Assembly: GCA_009928665.1 (NCBI GenBank)
Contig: SACF01000007.1
Location: forward strand, 62,001 to 126,000
Source: Alphaproteobacteria bacterium
Lineage (GTDB): Bacteria > Bacteroidota > Bacteroidia > Bacteroidales > FEN-979
Direction of reading: 5' to 3'
DNA: 64,000 nt
Shown here: positions 50,128-58,457 of the stretch, piece after piece
Layout: each line of letters opens with the position of its first letter
How positions within the stretch are numbered: the first letter of the stretch is position 1
The notes under the pieces: generated by a model
Seen by the model: the letters and a program-made list of their open reading frames with translations, nothing else
The model's database searches: none
What the model was told of the DNA's origin: nothing
Program-made: the position numbers and the translations under genes

Positions 50128-53085
50128 TTACAATTTCAGGGAGATCATAAACTGGTCGGAAGGCGCCATCGGGCCATAGGCTCTTGAAAATCCGAACGAC
50201 AACGTCGATTTCAGAAGGGAGAACAGAACGAGCTCTAAATCAAGCTGTACACCGGAGGCAAAGAACGTCCGTTGTGGCTGATCGTTGGCAACATTGGTTA
50301 AAAGTCCCATACCGAACAGTGAAAACCGTGCATAGGTTGAATAAAATCCCAGGAGTCCGAGCTTCCTGAACCGGATGGGCCGGAAATCGATCTCGGTGGT
50401 TAGTTTGCCATAATTGAGGGCGCTCAGTTCATCGATCTCAACACCCGGAAAACTCGACATTTCACGATACTGCTGGGCAGAACGGTAGTCTAAATAATTA
50501 TTTCCGAATCCCCCGAAATAAAAATAAGAGTTCGTTTTATCCGATTCCCCGAAACTTTGTCCGACCGAGGTGCGAAACCACAAGGATGAATTTCTGATTG
50601 GAAGTAGAAACCCCACATCGAAGTTGTTGATCAGTTGCGGATAGAATGTTTGCCGTGCGAAACTGGAATAGGCATAAACGCTCCAGTCGTAACCCTGTTC
50701 AGGTTCGATGGCCCCCAGTGATTTCCGTAAATAACTCTTGTGGAAGTTAATTGTACCAACGTACAGATTGCGGTAATCGGATGCAATGTTCTGATAAAAC
50801 GGCAATGTCTCAAGATCGCCGTACGCGGTAAGTTTGACATAAAAATCGGTCTTTTCCGGGCTCAACCGGTTAAAAAGTTTATAATACTTTGCCGAAACCG
50901 AATATCCGGCCCGGCTGAATTTCGTGGGTCCGAAAAGGTCGTAGAAATCGGCATAGTTGTAATGCGCCGCAAACGACCAATTCCAGATATTATACTCAGC
51001 CGAAAGATGGATGGTTTGTTTCAGTGGAAGGTTGGGTTGAGGTGAAAAGGACCATTTCAGCGTCAACGAATTCAATCCCATCGGATCCATAAAATTCATA
51101 CGGTACCCGGCCGTAAAATACATCTTGTAACCCTGGATTATGGGATAAGCATTGGCAAGTTTGAGTTCCTTGATGGGAATGTATCTTTTTTCGGTGACAC
51201 CGATGGAATCGAGGTTGATCTTGGAAGGGGGTTTGAGCATCCAGGACTCAACAACAGGATATTTATGAAATATCTTTTGCCCCAGAAATTCGATGGCATT
51301 TACATCACTCAGCGTGTCAATTTTCAGCATTCCGGGCACCATGCCGTCTTTGGTGTATTCAAGCACGAGCATGGAATCGGGGGATACCGGTAACGGTCTG
51401 AAAAAACCGCTGGTGGCATTGGTCAGGATTTCGGGTTTCAGCGTCTCAAGCGATATCCTGAAAACGTTCGAAACCCCTGTATAATAAGAAGTCCCGTAAA
51501 GATACCTGCCATCCGGAGAGAAAACAAAGTTTGCAGCCGGGTTGTCTTCGAACTCATAGATCTCTTTATAATCGGTTTTTCCAGCCAGGAGTTCAGAGAT
51601 CCGGAACAGGACAATTTTTTGCCGTCCCTGTATGTCGGAGAGTGTTCCCGAAATGAACGCTCCGTCGGGTGAGACATCCAGGTCGGAGAAATCCTTCCCG
51701 AACGGCAAGGTATAAAGTTCCTGCCATTTTTTATAAGGTGACAGAAACCGAACCAGCGTCGATCGCCCGCTCATATTCTGAACCCCGTAAAGCGCACGGT
51801 CCTTCAGGTTGAAGACGAGATTGCCGGCCCGGGAATATTTAATAAGCTTCTGGGTTTTTCCGGTCCGGATGTCGACCATCTGAAGACCGCGCCAGTCATT
51901 GTTGTGGGTCGAAACAAAGAGTGTTTTAGTAGAATCATCATAAGCCAGGCTGGTCACATAATACAAGGCAGGGCTCGGTACCGGATCAATGCGTTTCATT
52001 TCGCCCGTTTTTACATCAATGGCCGCGATATGAGCCAGTTTCCCGGGATAGTTCACCGCCATGTAAATTTTACCGGCGTCTTTGTCGTAATGTGGCCGGG
52101 ATGCAGAGCCAACCGGCTTTTCCGTTATCCTACGATACCGGGTCTCAGGGAACTCCCGGATCCGGGCAATGTTATCCTGCTGAAACCGGTGTTCCCAGGT
52201 AATCCATTTCTCCCACTCTTTCTGGATTGGGATTCCGTAAACCTTTTTGAATTGATTGGCATAAAACCGCCGGCTGGTATCTGATCTCGAATAAAATTCC
52301 CTCAGCTTATCCATTCCGTAATGATAGGCAAGATAACTCACAAACCGCGTCCCGTATAGGTAAGAGTTCACTCCTACCTGGAAATCGATGGCCGTTCCCT
52401 CGGTCTCAAGCCCGATCACGTTGTAAAAAAAACTGCTGTCGCGAACCATCGTCCGGAACACCATCTCGTCATACCCACCCATGACCCTGCCCACGCCTCC
52501 ACTCATCCAGGTTTCCATGAATACGGCAATTCCTTCGTGATACCACCGGGGCGAATACCACCGGGGTGTCGTAAAATAACTGTAGATGAGCGACAAGGGA
52601 TCTTTGCTATCAGGGCTTACTTTCCCTCCGAAAATCTTCTGAAGGATCCGGTCGCCTTTTGAAGTCTTGTCGCACATAACCTGATGGGTCAGTTCATGAC
52701 TCATCAGCCACTGCATGCGTTCATTCGAAGGCACAACAGAATAGGTATAATCAAAGGGAGAAATGCCGATGTTCAAAAAATTCCAGGGAATGACCATGGT
52801 TCCTCCGTTCCCGACATCCGAGAAGTCATTGAAAAGAATGTTGGTTTCACCGGTAGGTTCATAATCCCAGAAATCTTTATGAAAGATCAGCGCGTTTTCA
52901 AATGAACGTGCCGCATGAGGCACCAGATATGAAGTATTCTTGTCCAGGAAGACCAGCCGGACATCCGGGGTTTCGAATTTCTGAATTTTGATTCTCTGGG
53001 CATCGAGCGTGAAGGGTATCAGGCTGATCAATAAGAAGAAAGAACCTGATCGGATCAGGGATAAACGATGTATCACATTTTTCAT
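50128..53085 (-). CDS. secreted metalloprotease-like protein with beta-propeller and C-terminal barrel
   Basis: 985 residues from ATG 53085; an upstream in-frame ATG at 53133 would block the signal peptide (SGSFFLLISLIPFTLDAQ). Residues about 20-290 are a gluzincin-like domain with H130-E131-x-x-H134 (SHELTHQV) and a third ligand-type Glu184 in WYHEGIAVFME. Residues about 300-610 form a TolB-like propeller (SPDGAFISGT, SPDGRYLYGTS). Residues about 650-985 look like a barrel with alternating aromatics ending in MISLKL. So it may be a protease displayed at the outer membrane. Flanked by the three-gene anchored family. Confidence 0.8.
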   Translation of the reverse strand: MKNVIHRLSLIRSGSFFLLISLIPFTLDAQRIKIQKFETPDVRLVFLDKNTSYLVPHAARSFENALIFHKDFWDYEPTGETNILFNDFSDVGNGGTMVIPWNFLNIGISPFDYTYSVVPSNERMQWLMSHELTHQVMCDKTSKGDRILQKIFGGKVSPDSKDPLSLIYSYFTTPRWYSPRWYHEGIAVFMETWMSGGVGRVMGGYDEMVFRTMVRDSSFFYNVIGLETEGTAIDFQVGVNSYLYGTRFVSYLAYHYGMDKLREFYSRSDTSRRFYANQFKKVYGIPIQKEWEKWITWEHRFQQDNIARIREFPETRYRRITEKPVGSASRPHYDKDAGKIYMAVNYPGKLAHIAAIDVKTGEMKRIDPVPSPALYYVTSLAYDDSTKTLFVSTHNNDWRGLQMVDIRTGKTQKLIKYSRAGNLVFNLKDRALYGVQNMSGRSTLVRFLSPYKKWQELYTLPFGKDFSDLDVSPDGAFISGTLSDIQGRQKIVLFRISELLAGKTDYKEIYEFEDNPAANFVFSPDGRYLYGTSYYTGVSNVFRISLETLKPEILTNATSGFFRPLPVSPDSMLVLEYTKDGMVPGMLKIDTLSDVNAIEFLGQKIFHKYPVVESWMLKPPSKINLDSIGVTEKRYIPIKELKLANAYPIIQGYKMYFTAGYRMNFMDPMGLNSLTLKWSFSPQPNLPLKQTIHLSAEYNIWNWSFAAHYNYADFYDLFGPTKFSRAGYSVSAKYYKLFNRLSPEKTDFYVKLTAYGDLETLPFYQNIASDYRNLYVGTINFHKSYLRKSLGAIEPEQGYDWSVYAYSSFARQTFYPQLINNFDVGFLLPIRNSSLWFRTSVGQSFGESDKTNSYFYFGGFGNNYLDYRSAQQYREMSSFPGVEIDELSALNYGKLTTEIDFRPIRFRKLGLLGFYSTYARFSLFGMGLLTNVANDQPQRTFFASGVQLDLELVLFSLLKSTLSFGFSRAYGPMAPSDQFMISLKL

Positions 53086-53183
53086 GGAACAGGAGCTGAA
53101 AATAGTATCCCAAATTAATAAAAAAATATCCAATCCTGCAGGATAATTGTAAAATTGATTCGTGGTCTGATTACAGATAAAAA

Positions 53184-53228
53184 GAGGCAGGGGCCAAGAT
53201 TCCGGTAAATATTCCGGGATGGCCCCTG
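53184..53228 (-). terminator. Rho-independent terminator after the ECF operon
   Basis: CAGGGGCCA (53188-53196) and TGGCCCCTG (53220-53228) form a perfect nine-pair stem. On the minus strand it is followed by CCTCTTTTT and lies 68 bases after the stop of the gene at 53296. Confidence 0.65.
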
Positions 53229-53295
53229 TTTCTATTGAGTGACTGAAATAATCGGGGTATGGTAATCAAAATATGGATGATTATGATCTTTTTAT

Positions 53296-54612
53296 TTAAG
53301 GTTCACCCGGAATCTTCAATTCATGGCCAGGTTGTTGTAAATTTTCAAAAGATCTCGTTCCTAAACCGATTGCTTCTATCCGGGTGCTTAAAATGTTGGC
53401 TATAGGTACGTTTTGTAAATATGCATCAAAGAACCGTGAGTTCCAAATAGTTTCAAGCTGATAGGCACCGAAAACAATGTGCGATTGCTGGGCTGAACTG
53501 ACTGCAATAGCACAATAACCCTGGGATCCAAGAAATAAATCGTTTAATTCGGCAGCAGATAAAACTCTCGTTAGTTCCGACGCATTTCGTACAGTGAAAC
53601 TAAGGGTCGACCGATCATAGACCACGACATTTAATCCTTGTATGAAATCAAAATCATTATTAACGCCTATTTCACCATTCTTTGAATTTACCCCGGCAGC
53701 GTTCTTTGCCTGCGATTCGACAAGTTGCTGCTGTAATTCAATGTTGGAGTTACACAACACCTGACTCTGTATAATTCTTGAAATCATTTCAGATTGGCTG
53801 TTAAGACCCTGTACTGCCTGAGGCTCCCCTCCCCTAAACATATCCATATTCCGAATTTCTTCATTTCTGATAGCAACCTGATCAAGTTCACGCGAGCGCA
53901 ACGCAGATAATTCCTGATTCGCGTACACCGCATAGGAACAGAGTACTGCGCTCAAAGGTTTGTCATTAATAATCGCGGAGTATTGTATCCCTTTTATTAG
54001 CAACTGATCGCGGATTGATTTCAATTGTGCAAATTCGGCCATACGGGATCTTAGTGTTGTGTTCGTCAGCATGAAATTATCCATGCTCCGTAATGCCTGC
54101 TCAACAACAGAGTCTTTTTCATTCAGGGTTTTTACATAATTGCCGAATTCGCGAAGGTTTTTCTCAACATCTGATGACTGATCCGACTGGTCTTTAAGAT
54201 ACAGTCGGCTGAGCAAACTGATTGTGTTCCCGAGGGTTTTGTTGTTGTTTTTCATATAATCAGAAAAATCAGCAATTAACCTGATTTCGGGACATCCTTT
54301 GTTCTGGCTGCATATCCCTTTCAATTCAAAAGCAGATACGCAGGAATCAATTGTCTTTGTCAGATCCTCCGTGAAAAGTGAGAAATAGATCAATCCCTGG
54401 ATCATGTTCTTTAATTGGGCTGTATCGTTTGTCAACTCATTCCTGAGCATGACATCACGTTCGTCCATCTGTTTTTTGCTGTATTTTTCAGCCTTTCCAA
54501 AAGTTCCTTTGGCACCCTCCCGGAACACAGGTGGAAAGTTTATGGCAACGGCCATTAAAATAATGGCAACCACCACAAAAAAAACAATTAATATTTTATT
54601 TTTTGTTTTCAT
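53296..54612 (-). CDS. membrane-anchored protein, long member of a local family (second copy)
   Basis: 438 residues. N-terminal anchor (ILIVFFVVVAIILMAVAINF), then a helical region shared with the next gene: GTFGKAEKYSKKQMDERDV, LKNMIQGLIYFSLFTEDL, a cysteine cluster around GICSQ (C..C..C), DQSSDVEKNLREFGNYV, SLRSMDNFM, and LKSIRDQLLIKGIQ. The C-terminal half is divergent, low in charge and rich in Ser, Gln and Asn. No known domain. Probably expressed with the sigma/anti-sigma operon, though 111 bases separate it from the copy upstream. Confidence 0.8.
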   Translation of the reverse strand: MKTKNKILIVFFVVVAIILMAVAINFPPVFREGAKGTFGKAEKYSKKQMDERDVMLRNELTNDTAQLKNMIQGLIYFSLFTEDLTKTIDSCVSAFELKGICSQNKGCPEIRLIADFSDYMKNNNKTLGNTISLLSRLYLKDQSDQSSDVEKNLREFGNYVKTLNEKDSVVEQALRSMDNFMLTNTTLRSRMAEFAQLKSIRDQLLIKGIQYSAIINDKPLSAVLCSYAVYANQELSALRSRELDQVAIRNEEIRNMDMFRGGEPQAVQGLNSQSEMISRIIQSQVLCNSNIELQQQLVESQAKNAAGVNSKNGEIGVNNDFDFIQGLNVVVYDRSTLSFTVRNASELTRVLSAAELNDLFLGSQGYCAIAVSSAQQSHIVFGAYQLETIWNSRFFDAYLQNVPIANILSTRIEAIGLGTRSFENLQQPGHELKIPGEP

Positions 54613-54723
54613 GATAAGGTGGTTTTTGGTTTATCACTTGGTTTATTAAACGGTATCCTTTGATAAATCACTGCCCCCTTTCTGATTAATATTCAGATTA
54701 TAGCAGGCCTTTCGATGGCGTTT

Positions 54724-56049
54724 CTATTGCTCATAAAGATTGAGTCCCATGACATTACCAAATTGCTGGCTCATGGCAACAAAATTAGATCCGAAACAGA
54801 TGGACGACAGCTCCTGCTGCGAGCTTAAAATATTGGAAAGCTGGGCTGAACTCAGGTGACTACTTAGGTTTTGTGACTGCAGAACAGAACTCAACGGGAA
54901 ACTCGATAAGACCAGATTCAGTCCCTGAGCAGAACAGATAGCTACTCCAATGATATCCTGATTCCTTTGGATGATTGAGGCCGACAGCGCTGAAGAGAGC
55001 TGGTTGTCGAGGGTTGAAACATTTTTAACCAGGAATTCAAGTGTAAGGCTGTTATAAAAAACCATGTTTCCAAACTGGTGCGACCCGATCGCCACACGCT
55101 CCAGCTGATGGCTTTCCACCTTCTGGGATGCGACAGCGTTTACCTGCTGAGCCTGGATGATCTCCTCCAATTGTTCGGCAGAACAAACCGAGATCTGGCT
55201 TTCATATCCGGTGACACCTAAGGAGCCTAATTTTTGGTTACTCATCAATGCCCCTAAGGATTGCTCCGACGATTTGATTACATTCAAAGTGGGCGAGGAA
55301 CCAACCGATGTACTGCCCATCTGCGCTGCACTATTTACGAGTTTCAAATCCTGTTGTGATGATAAAGCGTATGAGAGCAAGTTCATCGAGAGCTCCTTAT
55401 CCTGAAGTACTCCTGAAAGCTGGATGCCCTTGACGAGAAGCTGGTCGCGTATCGACTTTAACTGTGCCAGTTCGGTCTTACGAGCCCGCAGAGTCTTATT
55501 GTTGATCATAAAATTATCCATGCTGATCAGGGCATCTTCAAGCACCGAATCTTTTTCATTTAGGTTGTTTACATAGTTGCCGAATTCACGAAGGTTTTTT
55601 TCGATATCGGCCGATTGATCCGATTCATCCTTCAGATAAAATCCGGTCAGCATCGAAATAGTCGATCCCAGCGTCCGGGTATTGTTCTTGATAAAGTCGG
55701 AATAATCCATCAGGATATTCATCTTGGCACATCCTCCTGACTGGCTGCAGATACCGTGGTCCTGGAATACCGTCACACAGGAGTCGATCTTTTTACTCAG
55801 GTCCATGGTGAACAGGGAAAAATAGATCAGGCCCTGGATCATACTTTTCAGCTGTGCCGTGTCCCGGGTGAATTCACTCCGGAGTTGAACATCCTTTTCC
55901 AACATCTGTACCTTGTGGTACTTTTCAGCTTTGCCAAAAGTTCCGGATGTAAGGCCTGTATAAACCGATGGGAAGAACAGTGACACCGCGAGTAAAATCA
56001 CTGCAATGGCTACAACCACACTGATGATTACTTTAACTTGCTTTTTCAT
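54724..56049 (-). CDS. membrane-anchored protein, long member of a local family (first copy)
   Basis: 441 residues, about the same length and order as the gene at 53296, with which it shares the anchor, the GTFGKAEKYHKVQM start, the GICSQ cysteine cluster, DQSADIEKNLREFGNYV and LKSIRDQLLVKGIQLS. Its C-terminal half is unusual: short, repeated LSSALS, LSSVLQSQNLSS, LSSAQLSNILSSQ-type units. No enzyme motif. It lies 16 bases after the anti-sigma gene, so it is a downstream member of the ECF operon and a probable output gene of that sigma factor (inference). Confidence 0.82.
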   Translation of the reverse strand: MKKQVKVIISVVVAIAVILLAVSLFFPSVYTGLTSGTFGKAEKYHKVQMLEKDVQLRSEFTRDTAQLKSMIQGLIYFSLFTMDLSKKIDSCVTVFQDHGICSQSGGCAKMNILMDYSDFIKNNTRTLGSTISMLTGFYLKDESDQSADIEKNLREFGNYVNNLNEKDSVLEDALISMDNFMINNKTLRARKTELAQLKSIRDQLLVKGIQLSGVLQDKELSMNLLSYALSSQQDLKLVNSAAQMGSTSVGSSPTLNVIKSSEQSLGALMSNQKLGSLGVTGYESQISVCSAEQLEEIIQAQQVNAVASQKVESHQLERVAIGSHQFGNMVFYNSLTLEFLVKNVSTLDNQLSSALSASIIQRNQDIIGVAICSAQGLNLVLSSFPLSSVLQSQNLSSHLSSAQLSNILSSQQELSSICFGSNFVAMSQQFGNVMGLNLYEQ

Positions 56050-56065
56050 GGTATAGTTTTTTTAT

Positions 56066-56869
56066 TTATTCCTTATTGACCTGAACCGAATTCTGGTAGA
56101 TGGGCATATCATTCTGTAAAATCTTGAAATTCAGAAAATGGGGCAGGCTGTTTTTATTATAAAGCTGGAAAATGAACTTGTTATCCCCCGTGTTGTTGAT
56201 CTGGATATAATTGGCTGCAGCGATCGCGGTGGTTTGATCATTAACGCTGACATTCTGAGCATTAAGAACTTCGAAATTGTTATAATCAAAATCAATGGTC
56301 GCTTTGACCGGGTACAGGGAGGATAAATCCAGCCGTATCTCTACCACTTTTGTCGAGTATCTTACGTTGCAAATTGCCTTTGCAAGCGGGCTTTCATATT
56401 GCAGGACATCGGCGGGTTTCATATCGCTGAAGGACCTGGAATCGTAAAATGTACCCTTCACCTCCGATGTAGTGACCCTGGAGCCGGTCAGATCGGCTTT
56501 CAGGAGTGTCAGAAGCAACATACCCACAAAAATTCCGAATACGAAAACAAAACTGAATCTCACGGCAGGTCTTGTCCAGAAACCTCTGATGACTTTTATT
56601 TCCTGCTTTTTTTCCTTCGGGGTATATGCTTCCATGTTGATTCGTTTTAAGATTTCTTGTTTCAGGTCGATGTCGTGCATCTGTTCCGGTTCGTGTTTGA
56701 GGCGCTGCCCGAGGGCCACCAATTCTTTGTATAATCGCTCCGATTCGGGGTGGCGGGCAAGATTGCGCTCCAATTCTTCCAGTTCGGCCGGGGTCAGTTC
56801 CCCGTCAATCCTGCGATGAATGCTCTCGATAATCTCTTTTTCAGTCATGTTCGAAAAATCCTTTTTCAA
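56066..56869 (-). CDS. membrane-bound anti-sigma factor
   Basis: 267 residues. The N-terminal 90 residues are a charged cytosolic anti-sigma-type helix bundle (DGELTPAELEELERNLA, as in zf-HC2 relatives) but without a zinc-binding His/Cys motif. One membrane helix (RFSFVFVFGIFVGMLLLTLL) and a periplasmic beta-rich domain of about 140 residues follow. It overlaps the sigma gene by 29 bases; an in-frame ATG at 56848 with AAGGA upstream would reduce that to eight and is an equally good start. A PrsW-type protease gene lies just upstream of sigma, so this protein is a likely substrate. Confidence 0.85.
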   Translation of the reverse strand: MKKDFSNMTEKEIIESIHRRIDGELTPAELEELERNLARHPESERLYKELVALGQRLKHEPEQMHDIDLKQEILKRINMEAYTPKEKKQEIKVIRGFWTRPAVRFSFVFVFGIFVGMLLLTLLKADLTGSRVTTSEVKGTFYDSRSFSDMKPADVLQYESPLAKAICNVRYSTKVVEIRLDLSSLYPVKATIDFDYNNFEVLNAQNVSVNDQTTAIAAANYIQINNTGDNKFIFQLYNKNSLPHFLNFKILQNDMPIYQNSVQVNKE

Positions 56870-57386
56870 TCAAATCCTTTCGCAATTGTTCCCTGGCAAT
56901 ATAGAGCCTCGACCGGACCTTTTTCACAGGCAGCTCAGTAACTTCGGCAATCTCTTCGTACGACAGTCCGCAATAGTACTTTAACAGCACCGGGATCCGG
57001 TAATTGTCATCCAGACGACGGATAGAATTTTGAAGGTTCCGTCTAACGGATCCGGGGTCGGTGGCATTGTCAGCCTTGTCGGGTCTTTCCTCAAGTCCTG
57101 ACAGAGGCACCGTTTTCAAACGTTTTCTGTTGAAATTGATGGCTTCATTCAGCGACATTCGGTAAATCCAACTGAAGAACCGGTACCTGAAATTAAATCC
57201 TCCCATTTTTTCAAATGCCTTGACGAAGACATCCTGGGTAAGATCCTTTGCGGTTTCCGGATCCCCGACCATTCTCAGCATGATGTTAAAGATCGTTTTC
57301 TGATACCTGTCAATCAATACTTCGAAAGAAGAAATGTTGCCATGTATTACCTCATAAACCAGTTCATTATCGTCCTTTCTGGTCAT
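56841..57386 (-). CDS. ECF-type RNA polymerase sigma factor
   Basis: 181 residues with region 2 (SFEVLIDRYQKTIFNIMLRM, DPETAKDLTQDVFVKAF, RFFSWIYRMSLNEAINF) and region 4 (LDDNYRIPVLLKYYCGLSYE, then EIAEVTELPVKKVRSRLYIA). It controls transcription under envelope stress or another extracytoplasmic signal. It is coupled to the anti-sigma gene by overlap. Directly upstream of the ATG is the sequence CCAACTTTT, 11 bases, CGTATTT, which resembles one before the paralogue at 49165. Confidence 0.93.
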   Translation of the reverse strand: MTRKDDNELVYEVIHGNISSFEVLIDRYQKTIFNIMLRMVGDPETAKDLTQDVFVKAFEKMGGFNFRYRFFSWIYRMSLNEAINFNRKRLKTVPLSGLEERPDKADNATDPGSVRRNLQNSIRRLDDNYRIPVLLKYYCGLSYEEIAEVTELPVKKVRSRLYIAREQLRKDLIEKGFFEHD

Positions 57387-57442
57387 AAATACGGGAAAAA
57401 AGTGAAAAGTTGGCGAAAGGTAATAAAAAATAGTTTCAAATT

Positions 57443-58444
57443 TTAACCAAGGAGCGACAGCTTCCAGATATCTTTCCGCTTCATCCGCAGTACCGGGGCA
57501 ATGGCCAGGTAGCCTGCCCTGCCGATACTTTTCCGGAGCGCCTTGAGCTCCGCAATCTTATCCGGGAGATCCGGATCGGGAGGTAATGTCAGATCATTCT
57601 CCTTGAGCATGATCAGGCTCTTTGCTTTCATCGACAATTCAAGATACAGGCTGATAAAACAATAGAGATCCATGACCACGTCGACGGGGAAATGGGTTTT
57701 AATGGAAATAAGATATCGACCGGTTTTCGTCTCCGAGAATTTCCCCTTCCGGATCATCCGCAACATGGTCACCTCTGAATCAAATTCCAGCTCGAGCCAG
57801 TCGCGGATGGATCGTTCATTGGCCATAAAAATCAATGTAATGGAGACCGGAACAAGCACCACCATGAGGAGGGTCGACAAAACGGGAGAAAGTAAAAATT
57901 GATTATAAATTCCATGGATCAGGATGGCTGCCAGGGCTCCGAGCAGGGTGCCCGTAGCCAGGCTTGTCTCCCTGTTCAACGCGCTCATACATAAAATACC
58001 GAAAATTGCCGTTGTCCCACCATGCATGATTGCCGTTCCAAAACCACGGGTGATCCAGACCATGATATTGGCTTCATCGCCCGCAAAGGTAAACAGGTAA
58101 AAAATATTCTCGCAGAAGGAGAAGGTGGCTCCAATCGAAAAACCATAAATGGCTCCATCAATCATAAATCCGATCCTGTTACGGGCGACCAGGAACCAGA
58201 GCAGTGAAAACTTCAAAACTTCTTCAAAAACCGGTGCAAAAAACCCGGAGTAGGTCTCAAAACCTACTTTCAGATGTGCCATCATCCAGGTGTTGACCCA
58301 GAAACTCAGCCCGGAGCTTACAATCCCCCAGGCCAGGCATAACAACAGGTTTTGCTTGTTTACCAGTTTCAGGCTGTCGAGATACATCAGCATAAACAGG
58401 AAAAGAAAGACGGGAATCAGACTTACCAGGATCTTGATGATCAT
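57443..58444 (-). CDS. PrsW-family intramembrane metalloprotease-like protein
   Basis: 333 residues with about eight hydrophobic helices. The PrsW motifs are visible: FFAPVFEEVLKFSLLW (paired Glu), FSFCENIFY, TAIMHGGTTAIFG (His) and ILIHGIYNQF (His). In Bacillus PrsW cuts the anti-sigma factor RsiW at site 1. Here the gene ends 57 bases before an ECF sigma gene on the same strand, with its anti-sigma factor after it, so a similar release mechanism is likely. The C-terminal 90 residues are a charged cytosolic helix absent from the minimal family. Confidence 0.85.
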   Translation of the reverse strand: MIIKILVSLIPVFLFLFMLMYLDSLKLVNKQNLLLCLAWGIVSSGLSFWVNTWMMAHLKVGFETYSGFFAPVFEEVLKFSLLWFLVARNRIGFMIDGAIYGFSIGATFSFCENIFYLFTFAGDEANIMVWITRGFGTAIMHGGTTAIFGILCMSALNRETSLATGTLLGALAAILIHGIYNQFLLSPVLSTLLMVVLVPVSITLIFMANERSIRDWLELEFDSEVTMLRMIRKGKFSETKTGRYLISIKTHFPVDVVMDLYCFISLYLELSMKAKSLIMLKENDLTLPPDPDLPDKIAELKALRKSIGRAGYLAIAPVLRMKRKDIWKLSLLG

Positions 58445-58457
58445 AATTTTGGATTTT

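Noticed and set aside
53188..53228. Palindrome considered as an attachment site
   Set aside because: No integrase or mobile gene is near, and the T-rich tail on the minus strand right after an operon end fits a terminator.
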